NCBI GenBank assembly: GCA_019915135.1 | Contig: JAHLMK010000005.1 | Coordinates: forward strand, 1,116,001 to 1,180,000 | Direction: 5' to 3' | Source of the DNA: Strobilurus pachycystidiatus | Lineage: Eukaryota > Basidiomycota > Agaricomycetes > Agaricales > Physalacriaceae | Length of the DNA: 64,000 bases | Shown here: one piece after another, positions 1-10,859 of the stretch | How positions within the stretch are numbered: position 1 is the first letter of the stretch | Layout of the letters: each line of letters opens with the position of its first letter | Notes under the pieces: model-generated | Seen by the model: only the letters and a program-made list of their open reading frames with translations | Databases searched by the model: none | Told to the model about the DNA's origin: nothing | Program-made: the position numbers and the translations under genes

Positions 1-1559
1 TCACCCTTCTCGAACATGTTGACGCATCGCTCAATAGCCCGCGCCGCCACACTGGGTCCGAACCACTGACCCACATCCGTGCCGAGCTCCTTGCCTGCCA
101 ATGCAAGACGGTGCACACTGAAGGGAGCATATGGAGATGGTGTGTCCAGGAACCAAGTGAGAATCTGAACATAGGTCGCGTACTCAGCCGTGGCCGTGGG
201 TATCTGCGGTCGACGCCAGTCTACACAAGAATAACACTGTTAGACCGACCGAGTCTCGCAACCGCTACAACACTCACCTCTTCCCAAGTGAACATTGACC
301 AGAGCATTGGCCAATAGACTCTGGCCCGTACGCAGCATGCAGCCCCATCCCGAGTCACTGGTCCATCCACGACCTTCCCGACCCCAACTGCCCCACTTTT
401 TCAGTGTCGAAGTCGGAGAATTGGAATTCGTCTCGGAAGCAGACTCCCATCCGCCGCTTCCCTTGCTAGTGTGCGAGAATCTGCTGCTCGCGGTCGTACT
501 GGCATGACTGATGACACTGCCACTTGCGCTTCCACCGCTGCGACTGTCCATATGTGGCGACAGCTGAGCTGGACTGCCAAGGTCTGGTAGGGTGCTCGGA
601 GCAGCCAGATCGCTCAGAGGGCCATCGCGAATGGGTATGAACTGACTTCGATACGTCAGCCACACTCTAGAGACGAAATCCTCGTAGAACTCCTTCGGCC
701 AATGTGCGCCAGGGTCCTTCTCCTTGTCCTTCTTACCACCGGCTTTCTCTCTGGTGTGTAACGAATCGAGCGACGAGGTCGAGCTGCGGAAATCCTTATC
801 CCCACTGGCCCTCCTGCCGTGGCCGGCATATGAGCTTGGGGGAGGCGTGGAGGCAGCAGCTGCCGCCTCGTCCCACCCGCTGTGCTCCACTCCAAGAAGC
901 CATATAGGATCCACACAGCGGTCAGGTGCACTATCGCTATCCAGCAAATATCTGACGGCCTTGTCGAGATGGCCCTTGCCAGTCTTGGCGGCTGTGAGGA
1001 GCGCATTGCGGCCAATCCTACCGCCTTGACTGTTCGTAGAGGTACTATTTGAGATGGAAGACGTCGATTTGCGAGGCGAAGATGCCAAGAGGGTCGGAAG
1101 AGATAAATCAGTAGTCGAGCCAGAGAATGTATGTGCGAACCAGCCGCTGAGACGCGAGGGAATGCTGCCGCCGCCGCCGCCGGCGACGTTGAGATGTGTG
1201 GGTGACGATGCGCCGGAACTGTGCGCAGAGTGGGAATCCGAAAGCGGTCTGCCCTGTGCGCGGGGTATGTTCACAGCAGGCGTTGGGGGCGGCGGCGGGG
1301 AAATCGATAGTGGTGGGGTCGGCAGGTCTGGCTCCGGGTATGTTTCTTGGTGTTGCGCATGCTGGTGGTGTTGCTTGTGGCCGCCCATCGCGAGAAACTT
1401 GGCGCTTTTCCTGCCGGAGTGCTTGGGCATGGGCTCGGCGTCGGACGAGGGCGGGGCCGGCGACGGGGAGTTGACGCTCTTGGACCGGTCGCGCTGGAGA
1501 AACTTGGGCAGCTTGTTGGGGGAGGACGTGGATGGCGCTGGGTGGTATTGGGACGGCAT
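1..1559 (-). CDS. ATG4: Cysteine protease ATG4 (peptidase C54), 3' end outside window
   Basis: Processes and delipidates ATG8 during autophagosome formation in the cytosol. Exon 1 is 1559..278. A GT-AG intron (277..221) leads to exon 2 (220 downward), which reaches the window edge without a stop, so the C-terminal part is missing. The first 270 residues or so are low-complexity Ser/Pro/Gly-rich. The catalytic block [15 protein letters not shown] sits near residue 400, with the nucleophile Cys near residue 407. Exon 2 opens with the conserved DWRRP and continues with [20 protein letters not shown] and [13 protein letters not shown], typical of the family after the first catalytic motif. The ATG at 1559 is the first in frame and gives [10 protein letters not shown]. 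The catalytic Asp/His region lies outside the window. Identity is very secure. Confidence 0.95.
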
Positions 1560-1942
1560 TGGCAGATGATGATGGTAGATGGTACAGTTGGTATGGGGTA
1601 TATATGGTCGTCACTGGGCCGAGTCAGTGCTGGTCGCGGGGCGCAGGGCCGACACAGAGACGCACCAGAGGGAAATGGATAAAAATGCAAATGGAGTGCA
1701 AATTATGCGGGAAATGCGAAAGTGGATGGAATCGAGACGCAGCGGGCACTCGCCGGGAGAGTCCGGGGGGCGGGCCTGCTGCTGCTGGCGAATCGCTGCT
1801 GATCTCTGGCAGCGAGCGTGGTTCGTGTTGGGCTCGGTCGTTGGTGGTAAACGCTAAGCGGCCCTGATTCGTAACAAGAACAAATCAATACTTGTGTCAC
1901 AAAATAATCATATTATTTATTCTTCATTTCTGCTTCGCAGCC
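1560..1942. promoter_or_regulatory. Divergent promoter between ATG4 and mS29
   Basis: 383 bp separate two genes transcribed away from each other, so both promoters must lie here. I see no convincing TATA box, ORF or repeat. A pyrimidine-rich stretch with an AG lies just before the mS29 ATG. Short out-of-frame ORFs here are shadows. Confidence 0.45.
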
Positions 1943-3592
1943 ATGTTGGCCCTCGCTGGCCCGTCGCTGCCGTCGTCGGCGTACCGCCCTCTCATTCGAC
2001 ACGCGTTATCCTTCGTGCAGACGCGGCACAACACCGTCGGCGTCGCCGGCTGGAAGCAGAACAAGCAGGAGAAGAACTGGAAGAAGTTTAGCCGCGGCCA
2101 TAACAAGGGTGTCTGCATCCTTTTCTCGTTTCCGTCGTGCTGGCCTCATCGTTGCCATAGGTATTCCACCCGCTGAGCGATGACATCCTCAGCAAGCCCG
2201 CGTTCGCCGACCGAGTCGTGACGCCACCAGAGTATCCCGAGTTCTCCCCGGACGTCCTTGAGGAAAAAATGATTGGCCAGCCAACGGCATACACTCCCGA
2301 TGAAACACACCCTTTCATATCGTTTGGCCAGCCAAAGACCGCGCTTCTAGAGGTAGGCGTCATAGTGCTATCGCGTCCTTGTTCCCCAAGTAACTAACTC
2401 TGTTGCAGAGCCGAATCCTTTCCCGACAATGTACAATCATCCGTCAAAGCACCCTAGATATGGCCGAGGTCGTCCAACAGGCCACCAGCAAACCCAGCGC
2501 GGACACCCGCGTCTGCTACAGTACGTTCCGGTTGTGTGGAATGCAATGGTCACTCACGTCCTCTCCCAGCTGGTGCTCCCGGTGCCGGCAAAACCCACGC
2601 CCTCCTCCAGACAGTGCAGCACTGTCGCTCCCAAAACTGGATCATCCTCTACATTCCACGCGCCTACACGACCGTCGACTCGACGACTGTTCACACCTAT
2701 GATCTGCGCACACAAACCTACCTCCAGCCTGTCTACGCCTACCAGACTCTGCAACGCATGCTCAGCGTAAACCGTACTCACTTCTCCCTCCTCTCGACCC
2801 TCCAGGAGTATCAATTCGAAAAGAGCACTGTACCGGCTGGCTCGACCCTCGTCGATCTTGTTCAGGCCGGATTGGCAGATAGCGGCGCCAGTGCGGCTCA
2901 GGTTCTGGACGCGATAATGACCGAGCTGGAAGTACAAGAGTCGTATCCAGTCCTTCTCGCTGTCGATGACTTCCAAGCTCTTTTTACCCGCACCTTTTAC
3001 AAGGATCCCCACTTCAACCCCATCCAGTCATACCATCTCAGCATGTCCCGTCTCCTCATGCAATATGCTAGTGGGAAGCGTAGTTTCGTGCGTCTCTAGC
3101 CGTTCTTTCATCTATTCAATGTTTAACTGTGTTTCCTCAGGCTCGCGGCGCGTTTTTCGGCGCACTGTGCGCAAGCAACACCCAATTCCCCATATCGAAC
3201 GACGTGCATCTCGCGCTCGACCTCGACGAGGAGGCTTCGCTGCGCTACAGCAGCCCGTACGACAAGCAGCATAAGCAGATGTATGAATACCTCGACGGAA
3301 TAATGCCTCTGCACATTCCCGCAGGCATGAACCCGACTGAAGCGGCAGGTCTGTTCGAACTCTGGATGGGGCAGCGCTCTATATTTACCGGTGCGGTCTC
3401 TTCTCCGATTGTCATGACGCCAGATCGCTCATTGCTCCTCCAGATGCAAACGACGAGCTCTTCCTTGCCAAGTACTCAGAGTCGGATGGAAACCCTCGCC
3501 AGTTTGTTTGGGGTGGGTTGCTCAAGACACTGCAAGGTGCACCGTTGAGACTAGACAGGCGGAAACCATATGCACAGTATCACCTACCATAA
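1943..3592 (+). CDS. RSM23: Mitochondrial small ribosomal subunit protein mS29 (DAP3/Rsm23 family)
   Basis: GTP-binding protein of the mitochondrial 37S ribosomal subunit. Proposed exons: 1943..2110, 2161..2352, 2409..2520, 2570..3087, 3141..3390, 3444..3592, all joining in frame. The first donor is weak (GTCTGC) and is the least certain joint. The N-terminus is basic and hydrophobic, compatible with a transit peptide. The P-loop GAPGAGKTHALLQ follows the intron ending at 2569; then come NWIILYIPRA and VLLAVDDFQALF (Walker B-like). The C-terminus contains RQFVWGGLLKTLQG, as in fungal mS29. The product is about 460 residues, the usual size. The neighbours uS10m and mitochondrial MetRS are also mitochondrial translation genes. 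Confidence 0.9.
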
Positions 3593-3707
3593 TCTACTCA
3601 AGATTCATATACATAAATGTTTTGTTCGATGTGTATGTGCAATCAAGTATAGCAAGAAAATGAGACGTTAGCTAGGGTTAGGGTCACGCACCCATCTTCT
3701 GCCCACC

Positions 3708-4204
3708 ATGAAGCTCGTAAGGTAAAGTCACCCACCACTGTCCACCGCGTCCCCATTGATGTTCTGTCCAGATTCCTAATGAAACTGAACAACGAAACGG
3801 TAACGATAGAGCTCAAAAACGGGTCGGTCGTGCACGGCACAATCACTGGTTCGGATTCCTTCCATCTCTCGCACAAAAGGCCCACCCACTCACGCACGCT
3901 CTTGGCAGGCGTCGACATGCAGATGAACACGCATCTAAAAACCGTCAAGATGACCGCACGGAACCGCGAGCCGACGTCGCTGGATTCGCTCTCCATTCGC
4001 GGGAACAACATACGCTACTTTGTGCTGCCCGATGCGCTGCCGCTGGACACGCTGCTCGTGGACGATGCGCCGAAGCCCAAGGGCCGCAAAAAGGAGGACA
4101 TCAGAGGCCGTGGCAGGGGAGGGCGTGGTGGCGACCGCGGACGGGGCGGCGGGCGGGGCCGAGGACGGGGCGGCGGCGGGCGTGGCGGCGGACGGGGATT
4201 CTAG
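3708..4204 (+). CDS. SMD1: Small nuclear ribonucleoprotein Sm D1
   Basis: Core Sm-ring subunit of spliceosomal U1, U2, U4 and U5 snRNPs. Exons 3708..3721, 3772..3848, 3909..4204. The first exon encodes only MKLVR, and the second resumes [17 protein letters not shown], matching the SmD1 N-terminus. The Sm1 and Sm2 motifs end in [10 protein letters not shown] and [10 protein letters not shown], followed by the RG/GGR-rich tail that is arginine-methylated in the family. The second intron (3849..3908) is exactly 60 nt and contains no in-frame stop, so a retained-intron product would keep frame but carry 20 extra residues between TITG and VDMQMN, inside the Sm fold. The spliced product is about 128 residues, normal for SmD1. 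Confidence 0.96.
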
Positions 4205-4314
4205 TCGTCCGCGATGTATGTCTATTGCCGTGTGTTTATCGCTTGTACAATGCCCCTTGTTTCCATCTCTGTTGCTTGTTTTTCTTAGCTCACAACCACC
4301 ACCACCACAATACT

Positions 4315-5250
4315 ATGTCCAAGCACATCCTGCCGCACGCCCTCAGACTGCCCGCCATCGAGAAGCTGCGCGACAAGAAGATCGTGCTCGCCTCGAACAG
4401 CCCGCGCAGGCGCGAGATCCTGCACACGTTCGGCATCGCGCCCGACGTCGTGCCGTCGACGTTCGAAGAAGACCTCGACGCCAGCCAGTTTGAGAACATC
4501 CACGAATACCCCGTGTCCACCGCCACACACAAGGCCGTCGAGGTGTACGAGCGCCTTGTCCAGGCCGACCCAGACGATGCCCCAGATCTTGTCATTGCCG
4601 GTACATCTCCCAGTCTCCCCTTGCGTCGTTGACCTTGAAGCGTCTCTCTCTCTCTCCAAGCGGACACGGTGGTGCTGACGCATGCGCAACCACTGACATC
4701 CGAGGTGTCCTACTCTGTCCTGCCCCAGTCACGCCAGGAACTGCTTGAGAAGCCCAAGGACAAGGCAGACAACATCCGCATGCTGCTCGACCTCAACGGC
4801 GGCGTCTGCGAAGTCGTCACCGGCGTTGCAATCGGTGTGTACCCATCTCTGTACCCTAACCTTCGTCTCAAAATCGCAGTGTTCCCCATCTTGACGGCGC
4901 CTGGTTACGCGATCAAGTACGCGCTCTCACAACTCCTTCGCTTGTACTCACAGTAATACAGGAACATCGACGAACGGTCTTTGGTATACTTTTCAGACAA
5001 CGCAAGACATGTCATCGAAGCCTACGCGGAAAGTGGTGAGGGAATAGATAGAGCCGGAGGCTTTGCGATTCAGGCAAGTGTGGCCACCTGTTGACCCATC
5101 TCATCCTGACAGACTACACAGGGCTTGGGCGGAATCCTCGTCAGAAAGGTCGAGGGAGACTACAATAACGTCGTCGGCTTCCCCGCCGCGTCGTTCTTTA
5201 CATTGTTGGATCAGCTCATAGAAGAGGATCCGGACTTTTTGGAAGTGTAG
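4315..5250 (+). CDS. Maf-like nucleoside triphosphate pyrophosphatase
   Basis: Maf/ASMTL-type house-cleaning enzyme expected to hydrolyse non-canonical or modified nucleoside triphosphates. Exons 4315..4600, 4661..4834, 4880..4916, 4962..5073, 5122..5250 give 245 residues. Maf signatures in order: VLASNSPRRREIL near the N-terminus, ADTVV after intron 1, a GGVCEVVTGVAI segment, then the substrate-pocket stretch RAGGFAIQGLGGILV and VVGFPAASF. The last intron (5074..5121) has a GC donor in perfect context (CAG|GCAAGT) with an AG acceptor; no GT donor there keeps the frame. It lies 110 bp downstream of SmD1 on the same strand. Confidence 0.93.
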
Positions 5251-5276
5251 TGTATTGTGAAATAAGTAGATATATT

Positions 5277-6589
5277 CTAAACACTGGTTGGTCTAGAATC
5301 GTCTTCAACTTGCTCAGCCTCGAGTCCCTCCTCCTCAGATTCAACTTCCTCCTCAGATTCAGCTTCCGCTTCCACGGGCTCCTCCTCCTGCACCACACCT
5401 TCCTCCTCCCCATCTTCGAGGATCTCAAAGCTCACGTCCTGAATCGCTTTACCGTCCGGAGTGAGCAACGACTCATCAGCCTCGAACTTGACACCCTGTG
5501 TCCTGTCCTCCAAGCCCTCCCAGCCTTCCAACCCAAGCGGTAGCCTCTCCCACCTAACAATCCGCATTCCAACACCAGCCATGTTGTGTCTTTCCAAATA
5601 CTTGATCCACCGCATCACAACCTCCTCGTCCGCGTCCCACGCCTTGATCGCCCGCTTATGTGTTATCCTCTCAAAATTCTCCTGCGCCTTCTTGTACACG
5701 AATGGCGACTTGGGCACAGTCCACAGCGAGCGCTTGTTCGGCAGCATGACGACGCCCGAGATTGGCACGCCCAGCGACGCCGCCGCATGGCTCGCAAAGT
5801 GCGTAAACAGATCCAGCAGCTGGACGTGGTATGAGCGGAACTGGATGATCGCCATCGGCACGTTGTGCGTCTGCGGGTGCTTGAACGGCTTGTGGAACGA
5901 GCGCCCATGGATCAGCGCGGCAGCATACTGCTGCTCAGTCGGGTTCTCAGGCAGGTGGTCGGCGTTCAGAGGCAGGTGCGCCACCGCGGCCTCCGTCTCG
6001 CTCTGCCGCGCTAGTTTCTTTTGTTTCGGCGAAAGTGGTTTCAGTTTCGTCGGCGGTGTGAACATTTCCGCGTCGGTGCTTGCCGGCCTGCAGAACAGAT
6101 AGGTTGGAGGAATACTAGGAGAGATGAGCGGACCGGACCCACTTTTCGGGGAGCGCATCCTTCCATGCCTTTGGCGGCTTTGCGAAATCGTCCTCGGTGA
6201 ATCCCGACTCGGCCATTGCGCTGCACACATTGTGAATACCTGCTAGAGCAAAGAAGGCCGTGCAGCGTACTCGCGGATGATATTTTGCAATGTCTCTTCC
6301 TCGCTCTTCTCGTCTGCCTTTACTTGTGCTTCGTCCGGCAGCTCGGATGCAAGTTCACTGTGTATTCAATGATGAGCAGCCTCGTCTCCAAAGCACTGAC
6401 AACCCACGCTTGGGCCATTTCCCTCAGCGTACGCTCCATGTCGATCTCGGCCTGTTCCGGTGTTGGCGCCGCAGGCTCGGTCGTTGCAGGCGTCTCCTCC
6501 GACGCGGGCGGGTTCGTCGGTCCGCCGCTATTCCATCGTGCCCGCGGCAGGGCAAAGAGGCGGCGCACCGGCACGCGTCTGAGCAGCAT
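5277..6589 (-). CDS. RSM10: Mitochondrial small ribosomal subunit protein uS10m (Rsm10)
   Basis: Structural protein of the mitochondrial 37S subunit. The first exon starts at the ATG at 6589 (MLLRRVPVRRLFALPRARWN), a good Arg-rich transit peptide. It is followed by acidic linker exons around 6350-6250 (DEESEEETLQNIIR) and 6210-6160 (ESGFTEDDFAKPPKAWKDAL). The uS10 core is uninterrupted: LIHGRSFHKPFKHPQTHNVP, IIQFRSYHVQLLDLFTHFA, MLPNKRSLWTVPKSPFVYKK, QENFERITHKRAIKAWDAD, then a Glu-rich tail to the stop. Introns near 6240 (donor GTACGC) and near 6150 (donor GTGGGT) restore frame. The first joint, around 6395-6350, I could not fix. Its tail converges on the Maf gene, whose stop is only 26 bp away. 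Confidence 0.85.
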
Positions 6590-6913
6590 CTGTCGCGCTC
6601 AACCCAGTGTGACGGAAAAAGACAAGTGAGGGTAGCACAGCCACACCCGTTTCTGCTTCGAGCGCTCAACTGACACCGAGATGCCAAACTCGACACCTCT
6701 CGACGAGGCTCTCTCTGCAGCTACGAAGTCGTGGCCAGGATGATTTCTCACTATTGGTAAACCAGCCGGGGCTCCTCACCAACCCGCAACATGGAGATCA
6801 TACAGATATAGTGGAAGATACTATAACCTGTGTTCTACATTTCTACTGCAGTTTGGATGAATCCTAGGCTAGTTGGCGGAGTTGTGATGTTTTTTCATGG
6901 CGTTTGGAGTTTT

Positions 6914-8785
6914 CTAGAACAATTTGATAGCTTGTACCTCTGAACCTACTATACCAGACCGTAAATGGTGCCACGCCCGCTCGTCCTTCCTCACACCAAG
7001 CGCGTCGAGCAAGCGACCCGCCACATCAGGTATGAACGGTTGCAAACATATCCCAGCGACGCGGAGTGCTTCAACCGAAACGTTATAGCTCGCCGCAGTA
7101 AGTGCCGGGTCTTTGCCAGTCCACGGTTCCACGTCCGATATTGTCTTGTTCGCCTAGTGGTACAGAAATCAGAAAGCACGCTCATGGCAAGCGAGACAAA
7201 GCACCAACCAGTCTGAGCATATCCATAATCCGCTTCAGAGCGTATCCAACCTCCATCTCGTCCAGATCCTTCGCGACGGCGTCTGGCAAGGCAGCAACAG
7301 CCGCACTCAAAGAATCCAATCTAGAGTCAGACACCGGTTCAATCGTATTGTCTGCGATAATACTCTTGATCTTCTTCGACGTGATGCGGAGCAGGAAGTT
7401 GCCTAGAATATTCCTCAGTTCCGCAGCCTCCTTCTGGACCTGCACATCCGACCAATCTACATGCAGCACTCAAAATCAAAAAGGACGACCAGGTAAACTG
7501 ACAACTTACCGACATCATCCCTAAAGTTACCGCCAACAAAAGCCATGAAATACCGCACCGCGTCCACACCGTACGTCTCCATGGCCAGGAAAGGATCCGC
7601 CGTGTTCCCCAACGACTTTGACATCTTCTTTTGTGACGACGTCCAGTGTGCGTGGGCCAGGATACGCTTCTGCAGCGGTAGGCCCAGCGCTAGGAGTATC
7701 GCAGGCAGATAGACGGTGTGGAACCGCACGATATCTTTGCCAATAATTTGGAGGTCCACAGGCCAGGCCGGGGACTCGCCAGGATAGCCGACTGCAGTCA
7801 GATACGAGATGACGGCGTCGATCCACACGTATATGGTGTGCTCAGGGTCGCCGGGCACTGGTATGCCCCAGCTCAACCTCGACCGTGGGCGCGACACGGA
7901 AATGTCTTCCAAGGAAGTGGAAAGTGCCGCAAGAGTGTCTATTTGATGCTGGCGCGGGTATATCGACTGTGTAGAGGCATAGTGTTCCAAGAGTCTCTCG
8001 CGGAAAGCAGAGAGTCGGAACATGTAGTTGGACTCGGTGGTGTACTCGACGACGGACGATGTTTCCTTGGAAATGTGGTGGGCGGGTTTGTCGGCAGTGG
8101 CTGGAACTTCGGTGACAGCGTTTGGCTTGTAGAAGCATTCGTCGGTGATGGAGTACCAGCCAGAGTATGTGTCCTTGTAGATGAGGTTTTGCGCGTCCAG
8201 TTCGCGCTGTACGCCGTTGAACAAAGCATAATGCGCTGCAAAGAAGAGGACACGTACCCAAACATGTTGTACTGCCTCTTCGTGGGCTGGTTCAGTAGTC
8301 CTAATGAATCTGGTGTAGGAAATGTCGGCTTTCTCCGCCAAATTCTAACACAGACGCGTCAGCACCTTACGCGACAATCAAAATGCATAGAACACACACG
8401 GAAGTGAACGCTGAGACCGTCGCAGAACTCTTGCGGGAGCAGTCCTTTTTCCTGGGCAGCCTTTTGCAGCTTCATGCCATGCTCGTCTGTTCCGGTAACA
8501 AACACTGAATTATTAGAGGGATTGCGCAGGTTGTTGAACCGGAAAAAGATGTCCGCAATTAACAAAGAGTATAGGTGTCCAATATGAGGCACTGTTCATT
8601 CGTCAGTCAGCAATGGCACCGTTCAGTGAGATGGAGAGAAATTCACCTGCATTAGGGTAGAATATTGGCGTCGTGACGTAGAAGGGCTTGGCTTGCGTGC
8701 TCAGGCATCGAGCACCGCTGTAACACCTTTCCTGCCGCAGAGAAAAGACGCGCCTCACAGGCAGCCATCGGAAGGGCATGGACAC
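6914..8785 (-). CDS. MSM1: Methionyl-tRNA synthetase, mitochondrial
   Basis: Charges mitochondrial tRNA-Met. Exons 8785..8647, 8591..8398, 8344..8258, 8206..7510, 7456..7209, 7153..6914 join in frame to 534 residues. A basic N-terminal leader precedes the class I catalytic core KPFYVTTPIFYPNA. The HIGH motif is VPHIGHLYS, then TGTDEHGMK, RTTEPAH, YSGWYSITDECFY and the KMSKS loop SQKKMSKSLGN. The C-terminal helical anticodon-binding domain ends with VAGICLQPFIPDVAGRLLD. The intron 8257..8207 is 51 nt and stop-free in frame. The start may alternatively be the Met two codons downstream. No C-terminal tRNA-binding EMAP-type domain is present, as expected for the mitochondrial form. Confidence 0.95.
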
Positions 8786-8916
8786 GCGCGCGTGAGTCGT
8801 GATGGAAGAAGGGAAGATGATTGCACAGCCACGCGACCCAATTCTTCAAGCTTCAGGACGAAAGCATGCATCTACATGCATTCGTGTCATATAAGAAAGT
8901 ACATGTACATCTATCT

Positions 8917-10550
8917 CTAATCGACTTCCAACACAGTTCCTCTCTGCACACTTCCCCATCCTGATCAAAGCGTCAATTGAATTTTCCACTGCAAAGGCGG
9001 ACAACTTACCAACCAACCGCCAATGCTTCTCAATTCGTCTTGAGAGCGCGACCTTCTCGCCAACCTCCGTGCAAGCGGGTGAAGTGAGCTGGATTTTGGC
9101 AAGATCGGCCTTGACGCTAAGGACGCGTCCGCCAGTGGATGTCGAACCAATGTTGATAAGCAGCAGCTCGTTCTTGACGAGCTTGGTGACTTTTGTTTGC
9201 TTCTTGTCTTCCGTCTTGACACCAAGAAGCCGACGTAGAAGGAAGAGACTGATTTCGAGTTCTAAAGCAAACAGTCGGCAAGTGTAATAGGACGAAAGAG
9301 TTTGACTACCCACCTGAGTAAATCTTGGGTAATTTACCAACGGCACCCAATACCTGACCGACGAGACGATCGGCACGACACAAGGTGGGGTCGATGCGGG
9401 TACCGACACCAATGAGTCCACCGGGAACGGCAAATTGGAGAAGGTTGTTCTCCGCATGGAGAGACATGATACGGCTGAAGATGGGCTGGCACTTGTTACG
9501 GCCCGCATTGTCCTTGGTGACGATACCAGGTCGGATCTCAACCTCCATCCCCAGTTTGAGGACGCCGGTAAGAATGGATCCACCAGCAACACCACCCTTG
9601 AGCTCGTCGACCTCTGCACCGGGCTTGTTCACGTCAAACGACCGAATCACAATGAGACGTGGGGAAGAAGTAAAGTCGCGAATGGGAATGGGAATGCGCT
9701 TGACGATGTACTCGTTGACGGCGTCAATGTTGTACTTCAGCTGGGCGGATATGGGGACGATGGGTGATGACTCGGCGACGGTGCCCTTGACAAAGGCGGT
9801 GATGCTCTTCTGGTGCTCGAGGGCCTGCGCCTCCTTGATGAGATCGACCTTGTTCTGCAGGATGATGATGTTCTCAAGCTTCATGATCTCGACGGCGGCG
9901 AGATGCTCGGATGTCTGGGGCTGGGGGCAGGTTTCGTTGCCGGCAACGAGGAGCAGGGCGGCGTCCATGACGGCGGCGCCGTTCAGCATGGTTGCCATGA
10001 GAATGTCGTGTCCGGGGCAGTCGACGAAGGAGACGTGTCGGATGAGCTTCATTCGATGGCCGCATCCTGGGCGCTCGCACGGCGGATGATCCTCCTTGTC
10101 CGACCGATATGAACGATAGCATCCCGGTCTGGGGCACGCTTCGTTTTCGCATTTGTATATCTGCCCACTGATCAACTAAAATCCAAGAGAAATGCACGGA
10201 TACGCACTTTGGCATTGGCATATCCAAGCTTGATTGTGATGTTCCGCACGAGCTCGTTCTTGAACCGCACAGTCTGGACGCCCGAGATCGCTTTTACCAC
10301 CGTTGATTTTCCGTGGGCGACGTGCCCGATGGTCCCAAGATTTATTGTGGCCTTTTCGCACAAATTCAGGTCAGTTTTGAGGGTCATTCTGCTCCGTTTG
10401 ACTGACCTGTTTCGAGATGACTTCGGGGGACAGAGGTGTGAGTTTTGTTGGGTCGATCTCGACTTTGGGCACGGCATCGGTGGGATCGTCCTCCTCCTCC
10501 TCCGAGTCAGAGTCCTCTGCGCGTTTCTGGAGTGTTTCGTCGCCGGGCAT
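8917..10550 (-). CDS. GCD11: Translation initiation factor eIF2 subunit gamma
   Basis: GTPase subunit of eIF2 that binds Met-tRNAi and GTP in the ternary complex. Exons 10550..10407, 10351..10208, 10160..9314, 9261..9010, 8960..8917 join in frame to 476 residues, the usual family length. Motifs: G1 [12 protein letters not shown], the eIF2-gamma zinc-knuckle cysteines ([11 protein letters not shown] and CERPGCGH), G3 DCPGHD, G4 NKVD, domain 2 ([20 protein letters not shown]) and C-terminal [13 protein letters not shown]. The first exon encodes a short acidic leader ([10 protein letters not shown] followed by an SDSEEEEDD run) usual in fungal copies. The stop lies about 130 bp from the start of the mitochondrial MetRS gene. 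Confidence 0.97.
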
Positions 10551-10859
10551 GCTGAGACGGATGGGCGGCGAGATGGCAGGAAAAGACTTTTAATCAGGTC
10601 AAGCACGTGGCAGTGACTCGTTCTCCAGACTCGTTCTGCTTCCATATCGGGACTCAGATTACGCCACGCGACGGCGAAGGCCAAGGCTATAGCCACGCAG
10701 GTACTGTGCCAATGAATCTGTCTACTTTTCGCCACGCCGGATGAGCAATAAGTCAACTTTTAATTCCTATGTTACAAGTAGTGGACCGGTCGAATCAAGT
10801 TGTTACCGATAGTTTGAACGTTTGTTAGACTAAGTATATATATATCTTCAGCGGGTTCA

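Noticed and set aside
1054..1569. 171-codon plus-strand ORF
   Set aside because: Antisense to the low-complexity first exon of ATG4; no motif and no splice-compatible partners.
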